Source: Stenotrophomonas rhizophila (GTDB lineage: Bacteria; Pseudomonadota; Gammaproteobacteria; Xanthomonadales; Xanthomonadaceae). Taken from it: a DNA stretch of 64,000 nt. Numbering within the stretch: the first letter of the stretch is position 1; every line of letters begins with the position of its first letter. Location of the stretch: the NCBI RefSeq assembly GCF_007667275.1, contig NZ_VDQT01000003.1, positions 62,001 through 126,000 on the forward strand, written 5' to 3'. The notes under the pieces were generated by a model that searched no databases, was not told where the DNA came from, and saw only the letters and a list, made by a program, of their open reading frames with translations. Positions 31,512 through 40,564 of the stretch are shown piece by piece. The translations under genes were made by a program, and so were the position numbers.

Positions 31512-31550
31512 CGCCGCCCCGCCATAGCTCTTGGCAAATCAGAGCCAAAG

Positions 31551-31578
31551 AAAAGGCGGCGCAGATGCGCCGCCTTTT
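31551..31578. terminator. Bidirectional terminator
   Basis: Stem AAAAGGCGGCGCA/TGCGCCGCCTTTT; A and T runs on both sides allow termination of both the DUF819 gene and ybdD-cstA. Confidence 0.9.
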
Positions 31579-31602
31579 CAATTCCAAACAATTAACCAAG
31601 GG

Positions 31603-31827
31603 TCAGCAGCAGCGACCGCCGTTGCGGCCGCCGTAACGCGCTTCCTGGCGTTCGCGGAAGAACGTCTTGTAGTCCATCGGCGTGCGGTCCGGGTGCTTCT
31701 CCAGCACGTGCCGCACGTAGTTGTCGTAGTCGGGGATGCCACAGCACAGGCGTGCCGTCTGCACCAGGCGCCGCCAGATCCGGCGGTGCGCCTGGTACTG
31801 CCCGACCGGAACCAGGCCCGTGCTCAT
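31603..31827 (-). CDS. ybdD: YbdD/YjiX-family small protein
   Basis: A 74-residue protein of the YbdD/YjiX (DUF466) family, almost always encoded directly after a CstA/BtsT transporter. The conserved core [20 protein letters not shown] and the tail [10 protein letters not shown] are intact; the cysteines could bind metal. The ATG at 31827 shares one base with the cstA stop, so translation is coupled. In E. coli the partner gene affects transporter function or related uptake; the biochemical role is unknown. Confidence 0.92.
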   Translation of the reverse strand: MSTGLVPVGQYQAHRRIWRRLVQTARLCCGIPDYDNYVRHVLEKHPDRTPMDYKTFFRERQEARYGGRNGGRCC

Positions 31828-33908
31828 CACAGGTCCGCCATCTGGTGCGGTTCCAACGCCACGTAAGGCGTCTCACGGTCCGTCCGCTGCGGCGAACGAC
31901 GCGCCGCCACGACCGTCTTGATCGCATAGGCCAGGATCGCGAACACCACGAACAGGAACAGCACCGTCAGCCCGGTGTTGACGTAGGCATTGACCACGAT
32001 CTGCTGCATCTGCGCCACCGACTTGGCCGGCGCCGTGATCGTACCGCTGGCGATCGCATCCTGGTACTTGTGCGCCTGCGCCAGGAAACCCTGCGCCGGG
32101 TTGCTGTCGAAGATCTTGATCAGGCCCGCGTAGGTCGTGCAGATCAGCAGCCATACCGCCGGCACCGCCGTCACCCACGCGTAGCGGTCACGCTTCATCT
32201 TGAACAGCACCACCGTGCCCAGCATCAGCGCGATACCCGCCAGCATCTGGTTGGAGATGCCGAACAGCGGCCACAGCGTCTGGATGCCACCGAACGGATC
32301 CACCACGCCGGTGTACAGCAGGTAGCCCCACAGCGCCACGCAGCCCGCCGTGGCGATGATGTTCGCCGTCCACGACTCGGTCTTCTTCAGCGCCGGGATG
32401 AAGTTGCCCAGCAGGTCCTGCAGCATGAAGCGGCCCGCACGCGTGCCCGCATCCACCGCGGTCAGGATGAACAGCGCCTCGAACAGGATCGCGAAGTGGT
32501 ACCAGAACGCCATCATCGCGTTGCTGCCGCTTGGAATGGCCTGGTGCAGGATCTGCGCGATACCCACCGCCAGCGTCGGCGCGCCACCCGCACGGTGCAG
32601 GATGGTCGGTTCACCGATCGCCAGCGCCGTGGCTTCCAGCTGCTCCGGCGTGATCGTGAAGCCCCACGTCGTGGTGATGTAATGCGCCGCCGACACCGCA
32701 TCGGCACCGATCACCGCCGCCGGGCTGTTCATCGCGAAGTAGATGCCCGGATCGATGATCGACGCCGCCACCAGCGCCATCACCGCCACGAACGATTCCA
32801 TCAGCATGCCGCCGTAGCCGATGTAGCGCATATGGCGCTCATTGGCCAGCAGCTTCGGCGTCGTGCCCGACGCGATCAGCGCGTGGAAACCGGACACCGC
32901 ACCACACGCGATGGTGATGAACAGGAACGGGAACATCCCGCCCTTCCACACCGGACCATCGCCACTGGCCGCGAACTGGGTCAGCGCCGGCATCTTCAGT
33001 TCCGGCATCACGATCAGGATGCCGATCGCCAACGCCACGATGGTGCCGATCTTCAGGAACGTCGACAGGTAGTCGCGCGGCGCGAGCAGCAGCCACACCG
33101 GCAACACCGAGGCCACGAAGCCGTAGCCGATCAGCATCCAGGTGATCTGCACGCCGGTGAAGGTGAACGCAGGACCCCAGACCGGATCGGCCGCCACCTT
33201 GCCGCCGTACCAGATCGCCAGCAGCAGCAGGATCAACCCCACCACCGAGATCTCCCCGATCTTGCCCGGCCGGATGTAGCGCATGTACACGCCCATCAGG
33301 ATCGCGATCGGCATCGTCGCGATCACCGTGAACATGCCCCACGGACTTTCCGCCAGCGCCTTCACCACCACCATCGCCAGCACCGCCAGGATGATGATCA
33401 TGATCAGGAACGCACCGAACAGCGCGATCGTGCCCGGCACCTGGCCCATTTCCTCGCGGACCAGGTCACCCAGCGAACGCCCGTTGCGGCGGCTGGAGAT
33501 GAACAGGATCATGAAGTCCTGCACCGCACCGGCCAGCACCACGCCGACCACCAGCCACAACAGCCCGGGCAGGTAGCCCATCTGCGCCGCGAGCACTGGG
33601 CCCACCAGCGGGCCCGCACCGGCGATGGCCGCGAAGTGGTGGCCGAACAGCACGTGCTTGTTGGTCGGCACGTAATCCAGGCCATCGTTGTTGAGCACCG
33701 CCGGGGTCGCCCGGGTCGGGTCCAGCTGCATCACCTTGTCGGCGATGAACAGGCTGTAGAAGCGATAGGCGATCAGATAGATGGAGACGGCGGCAACCAC
33801 GATCCACAGCGCATTGATGTGCTCGCCCCGTCGCAGCGCGACGGTGCCAAGACAGAATGCGCCGAGCAGCGCGAGCGCGGCCCAACCCAGCTTGGAAAAA
33901 CCTTTCAT
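31827..33908 (-). CDS. cstA: CstA/BtsT-family carbon starvation transporter
   Basis: A 693-residue inner-membrane transporter with about 16-18 membrane segments. In E. coli the two members (CstA, BtsT) import pyruvate and probably peptides and are induced by carbon limitation. Conserved stretches include [20 protein letters not shown] in the first third and [17 protein letters not shown] in the middle. It forms a two-gene unit with ybdD. The starting MKGFSKLGW is the usual N terminus. It is divergent from the pirin gene across about 200 bases. No LytTR-type regulator such as BtsSR is nearby. Confidence 0.95.
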   Translation of the reverse strand: MKGFSKLGWAALALLGAFCLGTVALRRGEHINALWIVVAAVSIYLIAYRFYSLFIADKVMQLDPTRATPAVLNNDGLDYVPTNKHVLFGHHFAAIAGAGPLVGPVLAAQMGYLPGLLWLVVGVVLAGAVQDFMILFISSRRNGRSLGDLVREEMGQVPGTIALFGAFLIMIIILAVLAMVVVKALAESPWGMFTVIATMPIAILMGVYMRYIRPGKIGEISVVGLILLLLAIWYGGKVAADPVWGPAFTFTGVQITWMLIGYGFVASVLPVWLLLAPRDYLSTFLKIGTIVALAIGILIVMPELKMPALTQFAASGDGPVWKGGMFPFLFITIACGAVSGFHALIASGTTPKLLANERHMRYIGYGGMLMESFVAVMALVAASIIDPGIYFAMNSPAAVIGADAVSAAHYITTTWGFTITPEQLEATALAIGEPTILHRAGGAPTLAVGIAQILHQAIPSGSNAMMAFWYHFAILFEALFILTAVDAGTRAGRFMLQDLLGNFIPALKKTESWTANIIATAGCVALWGYLLYTGVVDPFGGIQTLWPLFGISNQMLAGIALMLGTVVLFKMKRDRYAWVTAVPAVWLLICTTYAGLIKIFDSNPAQGFLAQAHKYQDAIASGTITAPAKSVAQMQQIVVNAYVNTGLTVLFLFVVFAILAYAIKTVVAARRSPQRTDRETPYVALEPHQMADL

Positions 33909-34111
33909 GAGATTGCGTCTCCCTGAAGAACACCGTAAGGGTCCGCCCTCGCACTGACCGGGTCAATGCGCGTGCGGAGGCTTGCCGCTAGTACTTTGGT
34001 CGTACACGGGAACGAAACAGCACGCTTGGAACAATCGGTTGCGGGCATGACGGTTGGCGCCCCCCGGGCCTGCGCCCATCTTGTACCCACTATCCTCCCG
34101 ATGGAGTCAAC

Positions 34112-34960
34112 ATGAGCAGCTCCCCCGCGCGCGTGCAGCGCACCATCCGTGGCATGCCCACCTCCGACGGCGCCGGCGTGCGCCTGACCCGGGTGATCGG
34201 CGGTCCGTCGCTGCCCGATCTGGACCCGTTCCTGCTCCTGGATGAATTCGGCACCGACCGGGCGGAGGACTACATCGCCGGCTTCCCCAGCCACCCGCAC
34301 CGCGGCTTCGAGACCGTCACCTACATGCTCGACGGCCGGATGCGGCACAAGGACAACCATGGCAACGAAGGCCTGCTGACCCCGGGCAGCGTGCAGTGGA
34401 TGACCGCCGGCCGGGGCCTGGTGCATTCGGAGATGCCCGAACAGGAATCGGGGCAGATGCGCGGCTTCCAGCTGTGGGTCAACCTGCCGGCGCGCGACAA
34501 GATGACCGACCCGAAGTACCAGGAATTCGCCCCGGAGCGCATTCCGGTGGTCAGCCCGGTGCCGGGCGTGCAGGTCAAGGTGATCGCCGGGCAGGTCGGC
34601 GACACCGTCGGCCCGATCGTGCAGCCGGCGACCGACCCGCTGTACCTGGATGTCGCGCTGGACGCCGGTGCGCGCTGGGACTACGTGCTGCCGGACGGGC
34701 ACAACGCGTTCGCCTACGTGTTCGAAGGCGACGTGGTCGTGGGCGAGGGTGAGGAGGCACGCCCGGTAGGGCGGCAGGACATGGCGGTACTGGGCGGCGG
34801 CGATCAGCTGCAGCTGCAGGCCGGTGCGGGCGGTGCGCGGCTGATCCTGGTCGCGGGGCGTCCTCTGCGCGAACCGGTCATGCGCCACGGCCCGTTCGTG
34901 ATGAACACCCGCGAAGAACTGATGCAGGCCTTTGTCGACTTCCAGGAAGGTCGGTTCTGA
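34112..34960 (+). CDS. Pirin family protein
   Basis: A 282-residue bicupin protein of the pirin family. The metal-binding N-terminal cupin contains FPSHPHRGFETVTYMLDG with its two histidines, and the downstream pair HSEMP completes the site. Pirins use iron and some bacterial forms oxidise quercetin. The C-terminal cupin (about 165-275) is more degenerate, as usual. A paired GTAG palindrome follows the gene. A second pirin on the opposite strand lies 0.7 kb away. Confidence 0.9.
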   Translation: MSSSPARVQRTIRGMPTSDGAGVRLTRVIGGPSLPDLDPFLLLDEFGTDRAEDYIAGFPSHPHRGFETVTYMLDGRMRHKDNHGNEGLLTPGSVQWMTAGRGLVHSEMPEQESGQMRGFQLWVNLPARDKMTDPKYQEFAPERIPVVSPVPGVQVKVIAGQVGDTVGPIVQPATDPLYLDVALDAGARWDYVLPDGHNAFAYVFEGDVVVGEGEEARPVGRQDMAVLGGGDQLQLQAGAGGARLILVAGRPLREPVMRHGPFVMNTREELMQAFVDFQEGRF

Positions 34961-34966
34961 GGCACG

Positions 34967-35023
34967 GTAGCGCCGACCGTTGGCCGGCCCAGGGAACGCC
35001 CGGGCTGGCCAACGGCCGGCGCT
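34967..35023. repeat. Inverted pair of SMAG-like elements
   Basis: A GTAGCGCCG-headed hairpin and its inverted partner, ending CGGCGCTAC, flank a short GC-rich centre. The pair can fold into one long stem. It lies 5 bases after the pirin stop, between convergent genes, and may serve as a two-way terminator. Confidence 0.85.
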
Positions 35024-35064
35024 ACCCAACTGGAGATGCGTGAAACCCCGCATCTCCATGCAGG

Positions 35065-35526
35065 TCACCGCTCGGCGGCAACCGCCGTGGGATTGAGGTT
35101 CAGGCCCTGCGACATCGTCTGCAGCGTGCGCAGTTCGCTGGCATCACTGGGATACAGGGAAATCTGTGCGTACTGGTTCTTGTCGAACTTGACCACGGTC
35201 ATGCGGCGGGTCGCATAGCCCGGCGGTTCCTGGCCGCCCAGGTCGGGCAGGTACCAGTACAGCGATTCGCCTGCGAAGCCGCCTTTTTCCTGGCGCAGGG
35301 GCCGCGACAGCGGAATCCCCGGGTCGCGACCGGTCAACATCAGGGTCATGACCTCGCGTCCGCCTGCATCGACGGCCTTGCACAGCAGGTAGGTGGCCTG
35401 AGGCGTTTCCTGCCATTGCAGCCCACTGTTGGCGGGCAGGGCAGGACACTTGGCCGCCGACTGTGCCGACGCCGCGCCAGCCACCAGTGACAGCCCCAGC
35501 AATACCAAGGCGTGCAGGATCTTCAT
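35065..35526 (-). CDS. Small exported protein of unknown function
   Basis: A 153-residue protein with a Sec signal peptide (hydrophobic LHALVLLGLSLVAGAASA, cleavage near residue 22). The mature part has two cysteines about 20 residues apart (KCPALPA, YLLCKAVD), which could form a periplasmic disulphide. It continues as a mixed beta sheet with LYWYLPDLGG and a hydrophilic tail. No known domain. It lies between the two pirin genes, transcribed in the same direction as the second. Function unknown. Confidence 0.7.
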   Translation of the reverse strand: MKILHALVLLGLSLVAGAASAQSAAKCPALPANSGLQWQETPQATYLLCKAVDAGGREVMTLMLTGRDPGIPLSRPLRQEKGGFAGESLYWYLPDLGGQEPPGYATRRMTVVKFDKNQYAQISLYPSDASELRTLQTMSQGLNLNPTAVAAER

Positions 35527-35693
35527 GCGTTCCCCCATGTCGAATTGGCCGTGCCGTCCCCCGACGGGCGTCGTTCACCCACGGGGTGACGGCCTGGTGA
35601 TTTCGACCTTAACGGAATGTGACTGGATCTTCAAATAACCATTTCAAATGAAATTGAAGCCGGTCAGCGAGGTGAGGATCCGCTTACGTCCCC

Positions 35694-36557
35694 TCAACGC
35701 TCCGGCAGTGGAATGAATTCCTTGTCGTCGCCGGGGATGGTGCCGAAACGTCCGGATTCCCAGTCGTGCTTGGCCTGCTCGATACGGTCTTTGGAGCTGG
35801 ATACGAAGTTCCACCAGAGGTGGCGGGGTCCATCCAGGGGTTCACCACCGAGCAGCATGGCCTTCAACGGCGTCTTGGCACGCAGGCGGCCACGCGCGTT
35901 CTTTTCCGGAAGGATGAGATGCTGCGCGGGGACGTCGACGCCGTCCAGCTGCGCCTCGCCTTCAAGGATGTAGAGGGCGCGTTCGACGTGACCGGTATCG
36001 AGGTCGAGTTCGGCACCGGGGTCGAGATCGACGGCGACGTTGAGCGTGTCGGCGAACACCTTCACCGGGGATTCTTCGCCGTAGGCGCGACCGGCGATGA
36101 TCCGCAGCCAGGCGCCATTGCGGCGCTGCTGGGGCAGGGTGGCCGCGCTGTGGTGGAAGAATCCGGGATCGGTCTCCTCGAATGCTTTCGGCAATGCCAC
36201 CCAGGTCTGCATGCCGTGCAGGGGGTGGTCGTGTTCGCGCTCCACCGGCGGGGTGCGTTCGGAATGGGCGATGCCGCGCCCGGCGGTCATCCAGTTGACG
36301 TCGCCGGGGCGGATGACCTGCTCCGAGCCAAGGGTGTCGCGATGGCCGATGGCGCCGGACCACAGGAAGGTGACGGTGGCCAGGCCGATATGCGGGTGCG
36401 GGCGCACATCGATGCCCGCACCGGCGCCCATCACCGCCGGGCCCATCTGGTCGACGAACACGAACGGGCCCACGCTGCGGGCCTGGATGCTGGGCACGGC
36501 GCGGCGCACTTCCAGGCCGCCGATGTCGTGGACGCGCGGGGCGATGATGGTCGTCAT
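35694..36557 (-). CDS. Pirin family protein, YhhW-like quercetin 2,3-dioxygenase type
   Basis: A 287-residue pirin. The first cupin has DVRPHPHIGLATVTFLWSG with the two metal histidines, then the conserved GDVNWMTAGRGIAHSE that holds the third histidine and glutamate. E. coli YhhW with this architecture cleaves quercetin. The ATG at 36557 is chosen because the family's conserved start follows; an in-frame ATG 32 codons upstream is unsupported. The two pirins are about 30% similar by eye, so they are not a recent duplication. Confidence 0.9.
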   Translation of the reverse strand: MTTIIAPRVHDIGGLEVRRAVPSIQARSVGPFVFVDQMGPAVMGAGAGIDVRPHPHIGLATVTFLWSGAIGHRDTLGSEQVIRPGDVNWMTAGRGIAHSERTPPVEREHDHPLHGMQTWVALPKAFEETDPGFFHHSAATLPQQRRNGAWLRIIAGRAYGEESPVKVFADTLNVAVDLDPGAELDLDTGHVERALYILEGEAQLDGVDVPAQHLILPEKNARGRLRAKTPLKAMLLGGEPLDGPRHLWWNFVSSSKDRIEQAKHDWESGRFGTIPGDDKEFIPLPER

Positions 36558-36705
36558 GCGGGCTTTCTCGCTGGCGGGGGACAGTTTGGAAGCATTGCAC
36601 GGTGTTTCATCTACTGCATGGCCCGTTCGGGTAACAGGTTGTTTCGTTTCCAAAGCCTTGGTTTGCAGGCGTCACTGTTTTGGGTCGGCGGCCAACGAAA
36701 AAGCG

Positions 36706-36730
36706 GTAGGTACCGACCGTTGGTCGGTAC
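36706..36730. repeat. Single SMAG-like hairpin
   Basis: One 25-base unit that is identical to the unit at 1780-1804, base for base, 35 kb away. It lies between the second pirin gene and the fadJ terminator. Confidence 0.85.
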
Positions 36731-36741
36731 TGCAGATGCAC

Positions 36742-36770
36742 AAAAAAAACGCCACCTTTCGGTGGCGTTT
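36742..36770 (-). terminator. Terminator after fadJ
   Basis: Stem ACGCCACC/GGTGGCGT with a T-rich 4-base loop; eight T follow on the minus strand. Confidence 0.9.
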
Positions 36771-36791
36771 CTGCTTCGATCAATCGATTCT

Positions 36792-38855
36792 TTAAATCAC
36801 CGGCTCGCGCAACACCGCCGCGTCCCAACCCGGGCGCGGGGCGAAGCGGTCGCCGTGGCGCTGCTGCAGCACCTTCAGGCGTTCCACCAGCGCATCGGCG
36901 CCGGTGGCGCGGATGTACTGGATCGGGCCGCCGCGGAACGGGGCGAAGCCGGTGCCGAAGATGACGCCGGCATCCAGCAGGTCGGCATCAGCGACCACGC
37001 CGTCGTGCAGGCAGGCGACTGCTTCGTTGAGCAGCGGCAGGATCAGCCGGTCTTCCAGGTCCTCCGGGGCCTGGTAGTTGGCGGGCACGTCGGGCTTCTG
37101 CGCGCGGCCGTTGTCCCACTTGTAGATGCCCTGGCCGTCCTTCTTGCCGCGCTTGCCCGGTTCGACCGTCTGCAGCGCGGCGGGGATCTGCAGCCCGAGG
37201 AACGGGGCCAGTTCTCTGCCGACGCCGGCGGCGACGTCCAGGCCCACGGTGTCGAGCAGTTCGATCGGGCCCATCGGCATGCCGAACTTCACCGCGGCCT
37301 TGTCGATGACCGGGCCCGGGATGCCTTCGGCGTAGGCGGTAGCCGCTTCCAGCATGTAGGGGAACAGCACGCGGTTGACCAGGAAGCCCGGGGTGCCGGC
37401 GACCGGTACCGGGAACTTGCCCAGCGCCTTGCAGAACGACGCCAGGCGGCGTTCGGTTTCCGGGGCCATGCCATCGTGGTGGATGATTTCCACCAGCGGC
37501 ATCTGCGCCACCGGGTTGAAGTAGTGCAGGCCGGCGAACTGGGCCGGGCGCTGGATGTGGTCGCGCAGTTCCACCAGCGGAATCGACGAGGTGTTGGTGG
37601 TCAGCAGCGCGTCGGACTTCATCTTCGGCTCGAGCGTCTGGTAGAGACCGCGCTTGGCTTCGGCGTCTTCGATGATCGCTTCGATCACCAGGTCGGCCAC
37701 GGCGACGCCGTCACCGGCGAGGTCGGCCTTGAGCCGTGCGGCGACCGCCGGGCGCTTGGACTCGTCGCGCACCTTCTTCGCGAACAGCGCCTGGGCGCGC
37801 TCCATGGCCGGGTCGATGAAGCGCTGCTCGCGGTCCTGCAGGGTGACTTCGAAGCCCTTGTAGGCCGACCAGGCGGCAATGTCGCCGCCCATCACGCCGG
37901 CGCCGACCACGTGCACGTGGCGGATGCCGTGATCCTTCCCGCCCAGTGCCTTGAGGCGCTCGGTGAGGAAGAAGATGCGGATCAGGTTGCGTGCGGTGGG
38001 GGTGCCGGCCAGTTTGACCACGGCGCGGCGTTCGGCGTCCAACCGGGCCTGGATGCCGCTGCCGCCGGTACGCGCCCAGGTGTTGATCAGCGCATAGGGG
38101 GCGGGGTAGTGGTCCTTCTTCGCCTTGCGCGCGACCTGCTTGGCCATCTGCGGCGCGAGCAGCTTCCGCGCCAGCCAGGTGTTGGTGGCCCAGGCGGTCA
38201 GGCGCTGCTTGAACGGGCGGGTGGTGCCGGCCAGGGCCAGGGCCACGGCGGTGTCCAGCAGGACCGCCGGAGCCACCACCTTGTCGACCAGGCCGATGTT
38301 GCGGGCCGCCGACGCCGACAGGTTGCGGCCGGTCAGCATCATGTCCATCGCCGCCGGGGCGCCCACCAGCTGCGGCAGGCGCGCGCTGCCGCCCCAGCCC
38401 GGGAAGATGCCCAGCTGGGTTTCGGGCAGGCCGATCCGGGTTGACGGGTCGTTCGACGCCACGCGGTAGCGGCAGGCCAGGGCCAGCTCGGTACCGCCGC
38501 CCAAACAGTGGCCATGGATGGCGGCCACGGTCGGGCAGGGCAGTTCCGCCAGTTTCTGGTAGGTGGTCTGGCCGCGGCGGATGGCGTCATTGACCGTGCC
38601 GCGGCGATCGAACTCCTGGAATTCCTTCAGGTCGGCGCCGGCGATGAAGCCGGCCGCCTTGATCGACTGCACCACCACGGCCTTGGGCGGATCCATGGCC
38701 AGGCGTTCGACCAGGTCGCCCAGTTCCAGCAGCACGTCCTGCGACATCGCGTTGACGCTGCTGTCGTGGCGGTCGAGGCTGAGCACCACGACACCATCGT
38801 CACGGATCTCGGGGTGCCAATGTGAGAAGCGGAGCCCATCGAAGCCTGAAAGCAT
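36792..38855 (-). CDS. fadJ: Fatty-acid oxidation multifunctional enzyme, FadJ/FadB type
   Basis: A 687-residue fusion of enoyl-CoA hydratase and 3-hydroxyacyl-CoA dehydrogenase for beta-oxidation. The crotonase half (about 15-190) has the oxyanion-hole stretches AGFIAGADLKE and GHCLGGGTELALACRYR. The dehydrogenase half begins at the NAD-binding VHVVGAGVMGGDIAAWSA (about 315-332) and has the C-terminal domain with HYFNPVAQMPLVEII. No thiolase gene follows; a thiolase lies at the far right edge of the window but in another locus. Usual length is 700-730, so it is slightly short but complete in motifs. Confidence 0.92.
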   Translation of the reverse strand: MLSGFDGLRFSHWHPEIRDDGVVVLSLDRHDSSVNAMSQDVLLELGDLVERLAMDPPKAVVVQSIKAAGFIAGADLKEFQEFDRRGTVNDAIRRGQTTYQKLAELPCPTVAAIHGHCLGGGTELALACRYRVASNDPSTRIGLPETQLGIFPGWGGSARLPQLVGAPAAMDMMLTGRNLSASAARNIGLVDKVVAPAVLLDTAVALALAGTTRPFKQRLTAWATNTWLARKLLAPQMAKQVARKAKKDHYPAPYALINTWARTGGSGIQARLDAERRAVVKLAGTPTARNLIRIFFLTERLKALGGKDHGIRHVHVVGAGVMGGDIAAWSAYKGFEVTLQDREQRFIDPAMERAQALFAKKVRDESKRPAVAARLKADLAGDGVAVADLVIEAIIEDAEAKRGLYQTLEPKMKSDALLTTNTSSIPLVELRDHIQRPAQFAGLHYFNPVAQMPLVEIIHHDGMAPETERRLASFCKALGKFPVPVAGTPGFLVNRVLFPYMLEAATAYAEGIPGPVIDKAAVKFGMPMGPIELLDTVGLDVAAGVGRELAPFLGLQIPAALQTVEPGKRGKKDGQGIYKWDNGRAQKPDVPANYQAPEDLEDRLILPLLNEAVACLHDGVVADADLLDAGVIFGTGFAPFRGGPIQYIRATGADALVERLKVLQQRHGDRFAPRPGWDAAVLREPVI

Positions 38856-39001
38856 GGGGACGTTCCATCCGGTTGTGTATGGAGAAGGGGGCTATGATCC
38901 AGAGGTTGTTTCCTCCCCGTCAAATCCCAATAGCAGGGGGAGACTGGGAACCTTAACGGAACCGTAGTTAAAAGCTGGTGCGGCGTTCACGGATTGGCGC
39001 T

Positions 39002-39028
39002 GAACTTTTCCCGGGATTGGCAGTCTCA
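39002..39028 (+). promoter_or_regulatory. Sigma-E type promoter of the rpoE operon
   Basis: The -35 GAACTT and -10 TCTCA are separated by 16 bases, which fits the sigma-E consensus (GAACTT-N16-TCnnA). It lies about 40 bases before the rpoE start and implies that the sigma factor drives its own operon. Confidence 0.7.
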
Positions 39029-39068
39029 TTGCCCGACGTCGGTTGGGCTGACAGGAGTGCGGCCCCCC

Positions 39069-39689
39069 ATGGCCGAGGTTGAAACACCACAGGAGCTGGA
39101 CCTGGAGCTGGTCCGGCGCGTGCAGCGCGGCGAGAGCGCGGCCTTCGATGTACTGGTACGCAAGTACCAGCACCGGATCGTCGCGTTGATCGGGCGCTAC
39201 ATCGCCGACTGGAGTGAATGTCAGGACGTCGCCCAGGACACGTTCGTCCGCGCCTATCGCGCGATCAACAGTTTCCGTGGAGACGCCCAGTTCTATACCT
39301 GGTTGCACCGGATCGCCGTGAATACCGCCAAAAACCACCTTGCCGCCCATAACCGCCGCCCGCCCACCGACGACATCGACATCGGCGATGCCGAGCAGTT
39401 CGACAGCGGCACCCGCCTGCGCGACACCGACACGCCGGAACGCGAGCTGATGCGCCAGGAACTGGAGAACACGGTGATGAAGGCGGTGGCGGCGTTGCCG
39501 GAAGAACTGCGTTCGGCCATCACCCTGCGCGAGGTGGAGGGCCTGAGCTACGAGGACATCGCGCAGAAGATGGGGTGCCCGATAGGCACCGTGCGGTCGC
39601 GGATCTTCCGCGCCCGCGAGGCGATCGACACTGAACTTCGGCCGCTGCTGGACATCGGCAGCGCCACCCGCGAGAAGAGCCGCGCATGA
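39069..39689 (+). CDS. rpoE: RNA polymerase sigma-E (ECF) factor
   Basis: A 206-residue group IV sigma factor for envelope stress. Region 2 (about 28-95) contains DVAQDTFVRAYRAINSFRGD and the -10-recognition FYTWLHRIAVNTAKN. Region 4 (about 145-195) contains the helix-turn-helix SYEDIAQKMGCPIGTVRSRI. The ATG at 39069 is preferred over the upstream TTG: the promoter at 39002-39028 would place the transcript start near 39035, inside the longer frame. AGGAG lies at 39053-39057. Its stop overlaps the start of rseA by four bases. Confidence 0.95.
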   Translation: MAEVETPQELDLELVRRVQRGESAAFDVLVRKYQHRIVALIGRYIADWSECQDVAQDTFVRAYRAINSFRGDAQFYTWLHRIAVNTAKNHLAAHNRRPPTDDIDIGDAEQFDSGTRLRDTDTPERELMRQELENTVMKAVAALPEELRSAITLREVEGLSYEDIAQKMGCPIGTVRSRIFRAREAIDTELRPLLDIGSATREKSRA

Positions 39690-40498
39690 GCAATCAACAT
39701 CCCGACAAATTCGATGCCCACCACCGCCAGCAGCTTTCGGCGCTGGTCGACGGTGAGCTGCCGCTGGAGCAGGCGCGTTTCCTGTTGCGCCGGTTGGAAC
39801 ACGATGACGACCTGTCGCGCTGCCAGGAGCGCTGGCAACTGATGGGCGACGTGCTGCGCGGGCAGGCCTGTGCGCCTGCACCGGCGGGCTTTGCCGAGCG
39901 TATCCGGCTCGCCGTGGCAGCGGAACCGCGCCCGTTGGAGTCGAATGCGACACCGACGACGCCGGTGCGTCGGCGCGGCTGGCTGCGCGTGGGCGGCGGG
40001 GCGGCCTTGGCCGCCTCGGTCGCCGCGATTGCCCTGTTCATGTCCCGCGGACAACTGTCCGACCCGGCCGTGCCGGCCCAGCCGACCACGGTCATCGCCA
40101 GCCAGGCGCAGCTGCCGCCGGCACCGCCGCGCGCGCCGGCTTCTCCGTCCGTGCCCGCAGCGGTGGCAGACGCCGCCCTGGCCGTGGCGGCCGTGCCTGC
40201 CGCCGCCACCGCGCGCCGCAACAGCGCCACCCGTACCCGGCAGGCCGCGCGCAGCGTGGCCAGCCGCAGCGCCGAACCGATCCGCGCCGTCGCCAGCCAG
40301 GCGCCGCTGGCGCCGACCCTGCCGGCCGCGACCGCCCGGGCGTTGCCGTTCGGCGATGTCAGCAGCCTGCAGGCACGGCCGTGGCCACGTTCGACGCTGG
40401 GCGACCAGGGCGCGCTGAATGCCAGTTTCCGCTCCCAGCAGCCGCAGGCCGCGTTCTATCCGTTTGAACCGCGCCTGCAGGATGACGGCGCCGATTGA
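39686..40498 (+). CDS. rseA: Anti-sigma-E factor RseA
   Basis: A 270-residue membrane anti-sigma factor. The cytoplasmic domain (about 10-75) contains the sigma-binding HRQQLSALVDGELP. One membrane segment spans about 101-119. The periplasmic part (120-270) is Pro/Ala-rich and low-complexity, longer and less structured than in E. coli. No rseB follows; the next gene is mucD. Release of sigma-E would need proteolysis by DegS/RseP-type proteases, not in this window. Confidence 0.9.
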   Translation: MSNQHPDKFDAHHRQQLSALVDGELPLEQARFLLRRLEHDDDLSRCQERWQLMGDVLRGQACAPAPAGFAERIRLAVAAEPRPLESNATPTTPVRRRGWLRVGGGAALAASVAAIALFMSRGQLSDPAVPAQPTTVIASQAQLPPAPPRAPASPSVPAAVADAALAVAAVPAAATARRNSATRTRQAARSVASRSAEPIRAVASQAPLAPTLPAATARALPFGDVSSLQARPWPRSTLGDQGALNASFRSQQPQAAFYPFEPRLQDDGAD

Positions 40499-40564
40499 GC
40501 CGGTTCTCCCTCCTTCTGCTTTCCCTTTCCCCCTGATGACCCCTGACCCGGAGGTTCGAGTCTG

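Noticed and set aside
31752..33926. A 724-residue plus-strand frame opposite cstA
   Set aside because: Extremely Arg/His/Gln-rich shadow, no ribosome-binding site, no fold.
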